64,000 nt of DNA from Linum tenue (GCA_946122785.1 CAMGYJ010000002.1:25580492-25644491); one strand, 5' to 3'; positions 1 through 12,749 are shown, counted from the first letter of the stretch. Made by a program: numbers and translations. Notes: generated by a model from the sequence alone, not told the origin.

Positions 1-304
1 CATGTAGAAACGTCCAAGGGAAAAAATCTGAGGCTATACATCTTACACAAGCATTTAGCTGTTATGCTGATGGATCCTATTAGGAAATAGTTCAGTGTAG
101 GTTGAGTTGTGATTGTATGAGTCCACTTCATGCTTTTTGTTGTACATGGAATGAACCTGACATATTTTGGATGTTATTTGCTCTGCTATTTTTTGCTATT
201 GTCGTTTATCTTAGTTGAAGCACCGAGCTTCATTCTTGGCTTCCCTTCTGAGCTCATGAAAACTAAATGATCAGTTAATGAATTGTTTACTGTATTAAAT
301 TTTG
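1..304. other. Non-coding DNA before the first visible POLI exon
   Basis: I find no exon here. It should be intron of the POLI-like gene that follows. There is no clear AG acceptor just before the first recognisable codons at about 305, which fits a damaged gene. Confidence 0.4.
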
Positions 305-3300
305 TTACGGGATCGGTTTGCTTCAGAAAGAAGGAAAGCTAAGATGCTCAACTTTTCTATTGCATATGAAAAAACTCCAGTTGGACTAGCACGCGATTGG
401 AAGGTAAGCTGCTATAAGCCACCTTCCACAAGACGTGTTCTTGGATCATGGAAATGTTTGGTTGATGTGGTTAATAACATGGTTGGACTTCCATAGGTTT
501 CAGCAGACGAAGAAAAGGAAACCGTTGATTTATGGTATAGAGAAAGGCAAGAAGTCTTGATATGGCAAAAGCTCGTAAGCAGGAAGCTAATATAATAGGA
601 TGTTTACATACACTACTGGGACGCGCTCGTCATTTCCCATCTTCAAAGCATATGAGTTGTTCTCAGAAAAATCATATCGAAAGGGCTGCTATCAACACAC
701 CCGTGCAAGTTCACCCAGCATTCTCATTACCTTCCTGGAGCAGTTGCCTCTTTCTAATCCCTCACTTTCTATCCTGATTCATTTGAAATCGCTGGTGCAG
801 GGTAGTGCTGGTGATGTTGCTATGTGTGCCATGTTGGAAATCATGAGAAACGAACGTTTGAAAGAGCTAGGTTGGAGACTACTGTTACACGTTTTGTAAT
901 CTTTTTTCCATAATTACCTTGTCATGTTTTGTTTCATTATTGGATAAGTGAAAAACTCAATAGAGGGGATGTAATTTCCAATTTCATTTCCAACTTCTGT
1001 ATTTGGGTGTGGAAACGGAATTCCATTTGGTCTAAAACTTGGGAACTAAAAATCCCACCAAAAGGAGCTTTGTTTGACGAATCTGTGTAAGCTCTGGTCA
1101 TAGTATTTTTTATCCAAGATAAGCCCCAGGGCATGGCCGGACAACACAGTTAAAAGAGAGACACTAACAAAGAACGGTAGTCCGTATGCAACCGGACTCC
1201 CGATAAAAGAGCATGTTTAGCCACAAGGTGGGCAGCTCTGTTGAAACTCCGAGGAGCAAAGTGACACAAGACTGAGGAAAAGGAGGGAAGAAGATAGTGA
1301 ACTTCCTCTAAAATGTCTCCCGCTCTTGAATGAGAGGCTTGCTTCGATGTTACGTCCTTGATCACCAATTGAGAGTCCCCACAAAAAGCAACAGTCAAGA
1401 AATTATGGATGAGACACCATCTCATAGCATCACGAATAGCAAGTAATTCTGATGTATAAGGATCAGTAATGTCATCATAGAATTTACCAACTGCAAATGA
1501 AATGACTTAATCACTTTAGAAGCCAACGAAGCCAGTAGAGCATCCTTGGGAAATTTTTGTATCTCCATCGAAGTAGACTAGAACACCGTCACTAGGGCAT
1601 GTAGCATCTGTGCTCCGTGCCTGAGAACTATGGCCTGTGGAAGAGTGTGGCGATGGCCTTTGGACTTCTTCGGACTTCTGGACCTTCTGTGCCTCTATCG
1701 TTTTCCATTCCTCCACATGCACTGACAGTTGCCTGTATAAAACTTGTGCTTTGTAGAAGATGTATCCATGAGTAGCCTTATATCGGCCTTTCCATATTCT
1801 CCAGAACAAGAAGACTATGTAGGCTACATCGTTCTTGGAGATATGGGGAATAAAAAAGAGGTTTCTCCACGCAAGGTCCATAGAGTTTGCCTTCATCATT
1901 TCTCTGATCTAGTCGAGTTCTGATTGCCCACAATTCTCTAGTGATTCTACAATCAAAAAAGCAGTGCTTGAAGTCCTCATTTGCCTCACAACAAACCGGG
2001 CAGAGACTTGATGAAGTAATTTTCTTGTAAAACAGAAATCCTTTAAATGGTAGGAATCAACGTACCAATCTCCAAAGGAAGAATTTGAGTTTGGGAGGTA
2101 TTGGAATATTCCACAGATATTTCCAGAATTTGGTGTTCAAAAAAACTGGAAGGGCATTAGTGAGTGGGTTTAATCCAGACGAAAGGAGATGGTATCCTGA
2201 TTTCACTGTGTAGTGACCAGACTTGTCATAGTGCCAAATCAATTTGTCATCTTGAGGGGAGGACGGGAGGGGGATGGATAAGATTTGTTCGACCGTAACC
2301 GGATGAAATAGGGTTTTAAGTAAGTTTGTATTCCATACCATAGAGTTAGAGTCTAGAATGAATGACACCAATGGGTGATCAAGGGAAGCACCTGTTAGAA
2401 GAATAGGGCTAGATGGAGGGTCTGTTGGAATCCAATGATCTTGTAACGTATTTATCCTAGATCCTGATCCTACCTGCCAACGTAAGCCTTTGCTCAATAG
2501 GTCTCTCCCTTGCAAGATAACTTGTCAAGCTCATGAAGGGCGGGCTCCCTGGCGAGTTTGAAGGAAATGGTCATTGTAATGGTATCTAGCTTTATACATT
2601 CTTGCAATGATACTATCCGGGTCACGAAGAAGTTCCCAAGCATGTTTTGATGTTCCTACTGCTTTAATGACTACTTCTTTGCCAGCCAAAGACATGTGTT
2701 TTGTCTTCCATTGGCGTGTTCGGGCTGCTAAAGAGTCCTCAATATATCAGAAGGTTTGGATTTTAGATCTATGAACCTGGGATGGTAGTCCTAGATATCG
2801 ATCATGAGCCCCAATCGTTGACACACCAAGCAATCTGGCCAGGTGAGCAGCTTCAGAATCTAAGACATTTGCACTGAATGTAACAGCTGATTTCTGAAGA
2901 AAGTATCCATGAATATGGGTTGGCCACTCACAACTCCGTAATCATGAAGTATTTCTAACAAGTTGATACATTCAGTAGAGGATGCTCGGAAGAAAAGGTA
3001 AGAGTCATCCGCAAAGAAAAGATGGGACATCAAGGGAGCTTCCCTATGTATACGCAAGCCATGAAGGGTAGAATTACTAATGGCATTCTCTATAAGGGAG
3101 GAAAAGGCTTCTGTGTATAGAGCGAATAGGAGGGGGGAGAGGATCCCTTTGCCGAATGCCTCTTTGGGGATGAAAGTATACATGAATAAATCCATTTAAT
3201 ACAATAGAGAAAGATACAGTTGTCACACATGACCTTAACCATTTGAGCCATTTGTCTCCAAAGCCCAAGCCTTTCAATAACTCAAATAACAGAGGTCATT

Positions 3301-3618
3301 CTACTCTACCATAAGCCTTTTCCATGTCTAGCTTCAAAGCTATCCATTTCTCCTTGCCTTGAGTTTTGGTCTTGAGAAATTGCATCACTTCTTGACCAAT
3401 TAGGATATTATATGTAATTGATCTATCTGGAAAGTAACAGTAGGAAGTAAATGCAGGTTCATGATGAAGTGATTTTGGAAGGACCCATGGACTCTGCGGA
3501 AGATGCCAAGGCAGTCGTGGTCGAGTGCATGTCAAACCCATTCGGAGGCAAGAATGTTCTTAAAGTGGATCTCTCTGTGGATGCCAAGTGTGCCCAAAAC
3601 TGGTATGCGGCCAAGTAA
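305..3618 (+). pseudogene. Organellar DNA polymerase I (POLIA/POLIB type), 3' end, apparently a pseudogene
   Basis: Four blocks match the C-terminal polymerase domain of plant organellar (mitochondrial/plastid) family-A DNA polymerases: about 305-403, 497-708, 801-890 and 3457-3618 (stop TAA 3616-3618). GT-AG introns lie at 404-496, 709-800 and 891-3456. The first block holds the motif-B/O-helix region (RRKAKMLNFSIAYEK), the third MCAMLEI, and the last HDEVILEG, which carries the palm catalytic Asp, and the family ending AKCAQNWYAAK. Damage seen: the glycine after the motif-B tyrosine is Glu; one base is missing near 570, so the frame runs into TAA at 593-595 while homology continues in another frame; no acceptor precedes the first block; and a LINE fills the last intron. 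A working gene would replicate and repair organelle DNA. A sequencing error could explain the frameshift alone, but not all four signs. The symbol is left blank because IA and IB cannot be separated here. Confidence 0.75.
1110..3437 (-). mobile_element. 5'-truncated LINE (plant L1-like) in the last intron of the POLI-like gene
   Basis: Minus-strand fragments follow LINE ORF2 order: reverse transcriptase start (RSITYNILIGQE, then LDMEKAYGRVE) at 3296-3437, RT palm with FADD at about 2980-3030, a zf-RVT-type region with SFxLWR-like residues at 2057-2515, and a ribonuclease-H-like tail at 1150-1899. Frames are broken by stops and shifts, so no protein is expected. The endonuclease and ORF1 are absent, as usual for a 5'-truncated copy. 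A short T-run near 1109-1114 may be the remnant of the poly(A) tail; I could not find a convincing target-site duplication. Both edges are uncertain by some tens of bases. The copy is antisense to the host gene. Confidence 0.8.
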
Positions 3619-4412
3619 AGTTTTACAAGTTTTGTTGCCACCACAAGTGGGTTTGTCGCAAGGTCCTCAGATTATAATGGCGTCTCGTCCTTCTATTTAT
3701 GATTTTGAGCTGGGTGGGCAGTGCCCACCCGGTGATGTGGAGAAATATCTAGCTGGGCTTCATTCTGGTTACCAATGGGTTTATCAGACTGACAGACTCA
3801 GCTCCATTTAGAACTTGTTATCCATCGGCCTTCCATGTTCCATACATGACCCGGGACATTTTGTTTGCGGCACTAGTGTAAGTTTTGTTCTGTGGGTAGT
3901 AAGCAATATCATTCTCCTGGGAATTGCAGTAACTCGTGATGTATATATGGCTCATCGCTCGACTCTGATAACATTTTGAGATACGTAGGTATATAATTTG
4001 GAGTTGGAAGATTGAATGTGTGAATTTATGGATTTGTGAATTCGAGTTGCAATTAGTTTCTGGACGTGTATGTCAGTTTGAACTGTTCGTACACATTCCC
4101 TTTCTTATTCGTTGTTTTGCCGGACTTTGGTTCTGGGAGGGACCAGCCAGGGCGGTCAAGTTGGCAACTAATTCAACACCAAATCCTTGCTATCACGAAG
4201 CTGTATATCCATTTACAACACCTTTTAACTCTCCAGATCAAATATAGGTATTCTCCAATAAAGTAGCAAAAGGAACGAAAACTGCAAAAAGATACAGGGT
4301 CAATACTTGATAGATCTATCAACAAAAAGCTCAAAAACATGCAAGAAAATCGAACTGGCACGACACTGGATCCATGTTCACAATCTTGGACTTAAAGGAG
4401 TTGCTAGTTGCT
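3619..4412. other. Gap between the POLI-like and TOR1 3' ends
   Basis: The two genes converge here, so this stretch should hold their 3' untranslated regions. The plus-strand open frames in it do not resemble any protein I know. No RNA gene or repeat seen. Confidence 0.4.
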
Positions 4413-7400
4413 TCACTTGTCAAACTGTTGCAGTTCAATGCCCCAAGCTGATGCCAACTGCAGCAGGAGTTGGTCAGGCCCCACACCTTCCCAGTCCTCT
4501 GGCAGATCGATTCCCGTGGAAGCTTCGTGTAGGTTCAACAAAAGTTCCCTCTTCAATTCCATGGGAATCCCCAGAACATCTGCTCCATTCTCCATTACTA
4601 TGTCTACCAACTGAAAAGAACAAGCAGAGATCCAGTCAAATCAAAACGATCTAAAGATAATACCAGTTCTTTATATGAGAACTGAATTCCACAACCATGA
4701 TTGATTTAACAAGGACATTGCATTGAAAGAGTCTAAGAGAGACCTGACAGCAAAAAGTGGGTACGCCTTAGAAAAAGTGTCGGATCCCCGATAAATGTGA
4801 AACCGTAACAGAGATCAAACCAGCTAGGCAAATAGTTTGAAGTAGAATAGCAAATCTGTGTCAAAACCATGACAAATACATACTGGCTTGTCATGGATAG
4901 ATAGTTTAAGCAGAACAACCAACCGGTATGGTATCCGAAACACTGCAATTCCAAAGAGGAATAACTGTACAGCAGCTCCCATTAACGGTGCTAACTATTA
5001 TCAAGAGACTCACTTCCAGACATATACCAAGTCGACAGAAATGGAGGTGATAGCTAGCCCCATTCTATTCTGCGTTCCCAGCAAATGAACACCCTAGTGG
5101 AATGATTGCAATCCCAGTCCTACTTTTACCAACTATAGACTCCCATTCTCATGACAAACTTCTGCAAAATAGCCCTACCGTTAACCTAATAACACACTGC
5201 AAGTAAAATCCAGGTCTAGGCCAAAAGGATGAGAAAATTTCTATCTTCACTTCATTTTTAAATATCAGAGTGTTATGCCTATTCTCAGCTTCCTGTTAGT
5301 TTGAGTAATGACATAACAGACATACCTGGTGAATCCAAGAGAAACAGAGGTCGAACAAATTGTGATCCAGCAAGAACTGAGCAATAGCATGAAAGACATC
5401 ACATGCTGTTTCATTCGTGAGTTGATCGACCACAGGTCCCGTCCTGTCCATAATCTTCACAAGCAACATATCATCTCCAGTGGAAGTCACTTCAGCATAA
5501 GCTGTATCCATGTCACCAACTTTTAGGGCATCCATGGCATTACTCCATGAAGTCCAAATGGGGTCCCGCTCTTGCTCAACACCATTGTCATCTCCCATGG
5601 CTTCAGCAGTCAATTCAGGAATGGCCACCCTGGCAGTCCGTGATAACAATCCATTATCATCCCCAGCAACGCGGATGGCTTCCAAAGTTGCTTCATCTTT
5701 GGATGCCTGCCAAACACTTCTAGCAGAAGGCCCCTCACCAAGCCTAGAGGGCCCACCACCGCCCTTATCCCAACCTCTCCTGCTGCTGCCAACTTGATCA
5801 TTTTCATGCTCAGATTTTGGTGACCCTAGAGCACTTCCACCACCTGGAGCTCTTCTTGAGCCAACCTGACCATTTCTAGACCCATACGAGGGGAAATCCC
5901 AAGTATCAGATGTGTCCGCCCTCCAGTGCGGATTTCTCCCCCTCGCAGCTGAAGCATTCACATCAGATTGCACAAATCTATCCCCAAAAGGACCCCGACC
6001 ATTGTACATTGCACTAGAATAATCTGAGAAGCCATTGTACTTGCCCAATGATCGGTTAGAAGATGAACCATCAAAAGACATGGCAAAGCTGCTACCACCC
6101 CTCCTACCAGCAGAGGACATAGACAGATCTCGTGCCATGTCTTCAACAACTCTCTCAAGACCTCGAACTCTGTTTTCCAGGGTCACCATGCTATCATGAG
6201 ATCCACCCATAAAATCCTGAAAATGTGGAGCACTAGTTATAGCGAAAATGAAGCTGTGATGATGACAAGATATTCTTGGTCAAAAGTTCAACATATATAC
6301 CTGAAGCATATGCATAAGATGCGTCTGTTGTCTTTCTAGTTGCAGCAATTGCCTTTGAATTGCCAACCAATTTCCTCTACTATTTCCCAAGGATCCTTCC
6401 GACTGCCCATCAGTTTTGGAGATACCTGCAGCGCGATTTCCAGCAGTCTCCCCCCTATTGTTGTAATCACCCCGTTCATCATCAAATGCTCTGCTTTTGG
6501 GATCTCTCCCCACGGTTCCTCTATCACTGATGCGGTACCTATTATTGAAATACAGCTCATCAGACCTGTGATTTGCTGAGGGATCTGATCTCTCCTTCAG
6601 TTCTGTATTGTTTGATATTGGTTCTTCCTCATTGTTTAGACTAGAGGAATTATTGCACCGACGAGGGACAGCAACTTCAACAGGCAATTCATCAGGGCCT
6701 CTTGTTTCTAGTTTGTGGAAGAATTCTGGGTTCGGTTCTTTGTCTGTCAGCGCAGGTGCTCTCTTCTTCAATATTACAACTGTCTTATCTGGTATGTTTC
6801 CAGATTGGGCCTTTGCAGCAGAATTAGTGACTGGGGGAGAGCCACTAGGTAGATCTATGGCAGGGGACTCTAGACTTCTGTTTCTTGCATTCAAACCTTT
6901 CTCTGTTGACTCGGTAGTTTCTCGATTTTCACCACCTAAAGAATGTTAGGATTTGATGTTTGTCAACAAGCAACCAGAATAGTTGACTGGTATTATTGGG
7001 TTCATTTGCTCAAGGAAAAACTACTATGTGAAATATTCACCTGGAGAGGAAGCTTTCTGGTCATCTGAAACCCCATCGCCTCCTTTCCCTGCAATCTTCT
7101 TCCATAATTGCAATGCCTCATTCATGCTATCTCTAACAGGTTTTATCTGTTGGATAAAATACGAGATTTTTAAGTTTAACAGGAATCACATTCAAAAAGG
7201 TATGAAGCGTTTTCCAGGCAACAAAAAGTTGAAACGATAAAGTATTGAATTTCCTTGGGGTCGCATTAGTTTAGACATTCGCATTATCTATACAAAGGCA
7301 TTTCATTCCTCCATAAGTTTTTACAAATATATAAGTTGCTGAAACATTGCAACCAATGTAGAGATGTGAAAACCTCAGAACCCCCCCCCCCCCCCCCCCA

Positions 7401-10400
7401 CCCCACCCCCCACGACGAGTTGATTAACACAAGCATGATAAACCATAAAAGAGGAGCAGAATGAAGATCAAATCACTCCAGATATAGAAGTAACTAGATA
7501 TAAATGTTAATTACAAATACATAACATGATCAAAGCATGAGGGAAGATAAAACCTTATCAAAACGGCAAGCCTCAAGCGCCGTGAATGTAGAATCAGCAG
7601 CTTCGGCTGAAACTAAGCTGCAGGAATGGACTGCTAAGGCAGTTAAAGCATCAGCTCCAGCCTTGCGTGTTGGCCAATCTGTACTGCTAAGGCAGTCGTG
7701 AATACTCTGCAGCAATGGTTGCAAGCTTTGTGGAGCAACTGCTCCTACCTGCACGTTATTCAATCCTCCTTACAAGTCTGGATATGGTCCCATTCATGCA
7801 GAGCCATAAAGTCAAGTATTCACTAATTAACATTCTAGAACAATCCTAGTCACATAATGCAACAGCATGGATTCCATTGATTTTGTTTCACCTCATTCTT
7901 TTCGTTAGATACAGCATACAGAGAACAAAGAAGCGGGGATTATAACATCCAGATGTTTAGGGAAGTAACTTCATTTTCATATTTCTTTCCTAAATAATTT
8001 CTGTGACATGTATCAAATCGGGTCTTAACCTATACGACAGTATCTCATTGCCTCTGTCACATCAACCTAGTAAATAAACAAAAAGAACACAAAAATGTCA
8101 GAATATACATTGATATCGCATAATTAAAACCTGTGAGAAGATGGAGACAGTGCTCAAAACTGAAGCCTTGGCTCGAAAACTCTTACTACTCAGCACTCTA
8201 CAAATCCTAGGGAATAGATCCTTAAATTCTGCTCCTACAGTGTTGTTGGTTGCAGCACACTCCACCATCTTTGCCATGCAAATAGCTGCTTCTGATTGCA
8301 CAACTTCATTCTGCTCCCTCAAAGCATCAAATAATGGTCCCACAAATAATTTTAATCTGGCCTCATTGACTACCTCCTGTTTCAAGTATAACCCTGACAA
8401 AATCCCAATAGCTCTGCAGCAAGCTTTCCTTACACTAGGGTCCGGATCTTTCAACATTTTAACAATGTGGGTAACGATTCTACTCAAAGTGGGTAATCTT
8501 AAGTCACAATGATATTGACAACAAAGTGAGAGTAAATAGATAGATTCCCTCCTGATTATAGGTTTATTAATAGGATCAGAGGAACTGGAATATAGAGCAT
8601 TGAGAAGTACTGGAAGATCACTAAGAGACAGGTTTCGCACAATGGAATCAAGGTCTTTGACTGCAATATTGTAGGTGTCATTATCAGCCACTTTAGACAA
8701 AGACGTTAGTATCTGCTGCTTGAGGGAAACCTGGGCAAAATGGGTGGACAGAGAGGACGACCAAGAGATTCTAGGACTTTGTAGGTTTACCTCTGAGCTC
8801 ATTTTGCATGGTTTGCAGAGAGGACGCAAAAAAAAAAAAAAATTGATTGACCAGACGAAAGAAATTATATCCACAAAGTAAGATCCATATGAAATTTTAA
8901 AGCAAAAACCCATAGAAGAATGAGATCATCCAGAACCTCTCATAAGATGAAAACAGGGGAATAAAACCTTTCAATAGAAAAGGGCAATAGAAGGACAAAT
9001 AAGTTTGCAGCCTGCCTGTTTATGTTCTACATTTAGTCTAAAATTGGAGATGCCTTTGAATAGATTGTCACCTATGATCTAAAGATAAAAGACTATTCCT
9101 TTCTTACAATCTAGAACTGGGGGCTTGAGCAGACATCTGAAACATATGAATACATATGGATACAAGATCGCCATCTTCTACTTCAGTGCTATCAGTAACT
9201 AAAAGAACAAACACAACTAGGCCACTAACCAGATTGCAACAGATCATGAAGCATGATGATAAATTCATCTTCATTTGCAATCCCTTTAGACACCAAGGAA
9301 AAGGAAATGCACCAAAGACCAACTTGTAGACAAGAGTGATGGAATATAAGCCACACACCACATAACAACCATTTACTAAATGTGCCAGAACTCAATTTAT
9401 ACGTTCATTATTCACCCATTGAAACTTAAACTTCAATTGATACCATCAGATTAGAAAGGGAACCATCAACAACAAAAGCCCCCAACTACTTCTAAGCTGA
9501 CCAACCAAACATGAGAATTTAATCAATTTATCAAATCAAGGAATTAAGAAGTGCTTCAAAACTGGTTGACTTTTAGCTCGAAATAGATCCAAGCACAAAG
9601 CAATGCGAGAAGGTTGACCAATTCGGGAGATCTATGAGTGGCGGAGGGATAGTGGCTAAAATGAACAGCATTCAATAATGGCAATGCTCATACCTGGGAC
9701 AAACTGGTTACAACACCCAACAGAGCTGCTTTCGCCTGGAAATTCTGTCCATTGAGCAGCTTACAAATCCTGGAACAAAGCTTCTGAAAAGCGGCTACCG
9801 GAGCACCACCACCACCACCAGGACCAGAACCCTCCTTGTCCACGCCAGCAGCGCACTCAATCATTTTAGCCATACAAGACGAAGCGCCCGCCTGCACAAC
9901 TTTGTTATGCTCTCCCATAGCCTCGAACAGCGGCCTGACGAACAACCCCACCACATGCCCGCCGCCATTATTCCCCTCGCCACCATCACCTTCCCCGCCG
10001 CCCTTGAGATACAAACCGGACAAAACACCAATCGCGTCGCGGCAAGCATCCCTCACGCCCGAATCGGAATCTTTAAGCCTCTTAACAATGTGGGTAATTA
10101 CTTTGGCCAGATGGGGAAGCGTCAATTCCCGGTGGGACTGGCAAACGAGGGCGAGCAAGTTGAGGGACTCTTTCTTGACGGAGGGTTTGGCGGTGGACTG
10201 CTCGGAGAGGGTGTCGTAGAGGGAATTGAGGAGCATTGGGAGGACTTCAGGGGAGAGGGTGTTGATAATGGAGTGGAGTTCCTCGAGCGCGATCTGATGG
10301 GTGTCCCGATCGGCGAGCTTAGAGAGGGAAGTGATGATTCGCTGTTTGAGCTCCACCATGGCCATGTGGGCGGTGAGGGAGGAAGATCTCGAGCTGGATT

Positions 10401-10458
10401 GTGGAGTTTGGGTCGTGGGTTTCGCATTTCTGGCAGATTTAGCCCCCTGGGTGCTCAT
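4413..10458 (-). CDS. TOR1: TORTIFOLIA1/SPIRAL2 plus-end microtubule-associated protein, six exons
   Basis: Exons (transcript order): 10458-9694, 7748-7554, 7146-7041, 6935-6301, 6216-5326 and 4610-4413, all with GT-AG introns; they sum to 2790 nt, 929 residues (the Arabidopsis protein is somewhat shorter, as I recall). I chose the start MSTQGAKSARN at 10458 because it fits the family start; an upstream in-frame ATG at 10500 is less likely. Residues ~40-340 form HEAT repeats (AMVELKQRIITSLSKLADRD, VITHIVKRLKDSDSGVRDAC). The middle is low-complexity and basic. A coiled coil straddles the exon 4/5 junction (NWLAIQRQLLQLERQQ, RVRGLERVVEDMARDLS). The conserved C-terminal block (GPSARSVWQASKDEATLEAI, RDPIWTSWSNAMDALKVGD) ends in LQQFDK. 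The family binds cortical microtubules, shields minus ends and influences severing, and its loss causes helical growth. All exons are open, so the gene looks functional. Confidence 0.95.
7381..7412. repeat. Poly-C tract in TOR1 intron 2
   Basis: About 19 consecutive C bases, then C-rich sequence broken by single A bases. On the TOR1 transcript strand this is a G-run. It is likely to vary in length between individuals and to be prone to sequencing error. Confidence 0.9.
8131..8802 (-). CDS. Second TOR1-like HEAT-repeat first exon, inside TOR1 intron 1
   Basis: An open stretch of 224 codons starts MSSEVNLQSPR at 8802 and ends FSQ at 8131, followed by GTTTTA as a donor. It parallels TOR1 exon 1 along its whole length (ILTSLSKVADNDTYNIAVKD, IVTHIVKMLKDPDPSVRKAC, AIGILSGLYLKQE) but is clearly diverged. 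It ends in the same phase (0) and at the same residue (SQ) as the TOR1 first exon, so it could splice straight to exon 2 at 7748. It has no stop and no frameshift, which suggests that selection acts or acted on it. No acceptor stands close to its 5' side; a T-run lies about 30 bases upstream of the ATG. I infer an alternative first exon with its own promoter, or the remains of a tandem duplicate whose 3' part was lost. Confidence 0.7.
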
Positions 10459-10830
10459 TGCTGAACAGCAAACGCTGGAGAGATGGGAGGAAGAAAGCAA
10501 CGTGGGGAACTCGCAGAGATTGCAACTGCAGGAAGGGAAGGAATGAGGTTGCAGAAAGGAGGGAAGGGTGGGACTGGAGAATGGAGTGAGAAGGAAGGTA
10601 AAGTTTGGATTTGGTGGGGTGGGCCGTGGGGAGACCGGGAGAGGCGAAGGAAAAGCAAGCTACAATCTCTCGCTGGCTTGTGAAACTGTTGAGAGAAAAT
10701 GAAAGAGAGAGTCCCAGACCCAGTCCCAGGAAGAGAGTGGAGGTGAGAGAGGGGAGTGGAAACAGAGAAGAGGGAGAGAGGAAGGACCGAAGGAGGGCCC
10801 TCTCGTTGTTTGAATTTGGGAAATTGAAGA
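10459..10830 (-). promoter_or_regulatory. TOR1 5' leader, pyrimidine-rich on the transcript strand
   Basis: The sequence directly upstream of the TOR1 start is rich in CT runs on the minus strand, typical of a plant 5' untranslated leader. No TATA box was placed with confidence, and the transcription start is unknown. Confidence 0.4.
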
Positions 10831-10973
10831 AACATTTTCTGGCTTTTTTGTTTTCGAATCTTTCAAAATTGAAAATTAGGGTTCATAATCGAATTTTAGG
10901 TATTCGGGGGAAATTGGAAATTATCTGGTTGTAGTTGTACAAGAGACAGACTGTTTTATAACTTATTAACTTT

Positions 10974-11304
10974 GGGTTGGTTTGGAAGTTGTCACCGTGT
11001 GTATTATATACGTATTGTTGAATTTAATGCATTGTAAAATACAATATTTGGTATGTATGATTGTGTATGTCAAATAAACTAAAAACTGAGACAAAATAAT
11101 GTCAACATTTAAAAAAACAATATCAGCACAACAATCACAACTAAAAGCTGAGATAACAATCACTTATTTTGAGTGATAGTTTAGCTACATCACAGAAACA
11201 ATCAATGTATTGTTTCTCCTAAAAAATCGGGGAAAATGATGCATTCTAAACAATACATGTATAGTAACAATCTCATCAAAATAATCGCAACTTCCAAACG
11301 ACCC
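10974..11304. mobile_element. MITE, family copy A, with ends GGGTYGTTTGGAAGTTG
   Basis: The left end GGGTTGGTTTGGAAGTTG mirrors the right end CAACTTCCAAACGACCC. The interior is AT-rich and itself largely inverted (lines such as ATTGTTTCT and AGAAACAAT). A second copy of the family lies at 37152-37501. It has no coding capacity and must have been moved by a transposase from elsewhere. The target duplication is not clear, so the superfamily (hAT or PIF/Harbinger) is open. Confidence 0.75.
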
Positions 11305-12189
11305 TTGTTATAGTTGTTACTGCGGTTTGTAGTGTTTATAAAACTTATTTGTAATGCCTATAAACAAACTTTATGTTCCTAATTTGTAACTTTGTACAAG
11401 TTGTATGCTTATTTTGTAAATTTAATATGTATGGTATGATAGAGACAGTTGTTATGATTTTGAAATTATTGTTATGATTTTGAAATTTGAGAGCGACTTA
11501 GATAGTGGATATACAAGATTTTTCCACCTTTCAACCTTAAAAATGTCATCCAACAATAAAATAGGGCCTCATGGATGTCACACTGGTAAATGATGTTTAT
11601 GATGATAAATTGAAGATAAACAACAGATGGTTAGGGCCTTCTTCCTCGCCTTATGCGCTATGGAGGAAGGCACAGCTTATTGGCTCACAATAATATTTGA
11701 CGGGATATCTCATGCGTCATGTGCATTTATTTAGCTACGAAATATAGATTTATGAGCAATGAAGAGTATGTGTGTGTTTAAAACTCCACAAAAGGATGGA
11801 AAATCACTGTTATATGAGAAATGTTGGTCACTCTCTAACTTGGTTTATTACATAATACATACTATTTACTAGTTGAGAGCTTATTCGTGAAATGAACGTG
11901 ACGGTTTTGGTGCTCATTTTGAAGAAAAAGTGTATAACGAATATGATGTAGTTTAGACTAATTGATATATCACTCGGAGTCTCGGTACATTTAATCAGGT
12001 AACAAAAGCCACTTGGGATCTAGATAACATTGAAATTTGTGTTATTTACCCTTCATATTGAGGTTTGTTTCATGCCAATTCATGTGCATAAATGCTTAAA
12101 CGTCGTCAATTGCATCCCTATTCCGTTCATATTTGAATTCGATGTGATTTTAGAGTGTGTTAGACGATATATGCGAATTAGGTACAAAA
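11305..12189. other. AT-rich intergenic DNA
   Basis: No gene or repeat recognised. Short open frames here have no resemblance I can name. Confidence 0.4.
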
Positions 12190-12724
12190 CAAGAACAAGA
12201 TCACAAGTGTAGCAAGGTGGCAGAAGACTGAAGATCGTGGCCTAGAAGTAAAGATCATGACCGAGATCCTGGACCGCAAAGACAAGTTGAAGATCCCGGC
12301 ATAGATGCCCAAGATCGCGGCCGCGAAGGAGCCGAGGAGAAAATGAGAGTTTCCCTAGTCGAATCACGGCCACAATGTATTTTGACCGCGAGGAAGATCG
12401 TGGCCGCGATTCGAAGATTGCGATCGCGAAGTCAGCCCTGGATCTCCTCAATCTGGAAGGCCAGTATGACTGCATTTCAAGATCGCGGCCTCTCCTCTGA
12501 AGATCCTGCCCGCGATCTCTGCCCTTCTTGCCGTGAACTTGTCCGTCCTCTTATTGCCTATAAATTAGAGACCCCTTTCTCCTTTTACAAGAGCTTTGTA
12601 ACATCCCGTTCCAGCAAAACCCATATTTCGATCGCTAGAAAGTTCGCGATTTAAAATCGAGCATTTCGACACTATTTCGACGAAAATCGGATTATCAATC
12701 GATCGGATAAGTATACGTATTAAT

Positions 12725-12749
12725 TATATATATATATATATATATATAT
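12725..12749. repeat. TA microsatellite inside the solo LTR
   Basis: An uninterrupted run of about twelve TA units near the start of the solo LTR. Confidence 0.9.

Noticed and set aside
9907..10464. Plus-strand open frame of 185 codons
   Set aside because: It is the antisense shadow of TOR1 exon 1, which is G+C-rich and therefore poor in stops on both strands.
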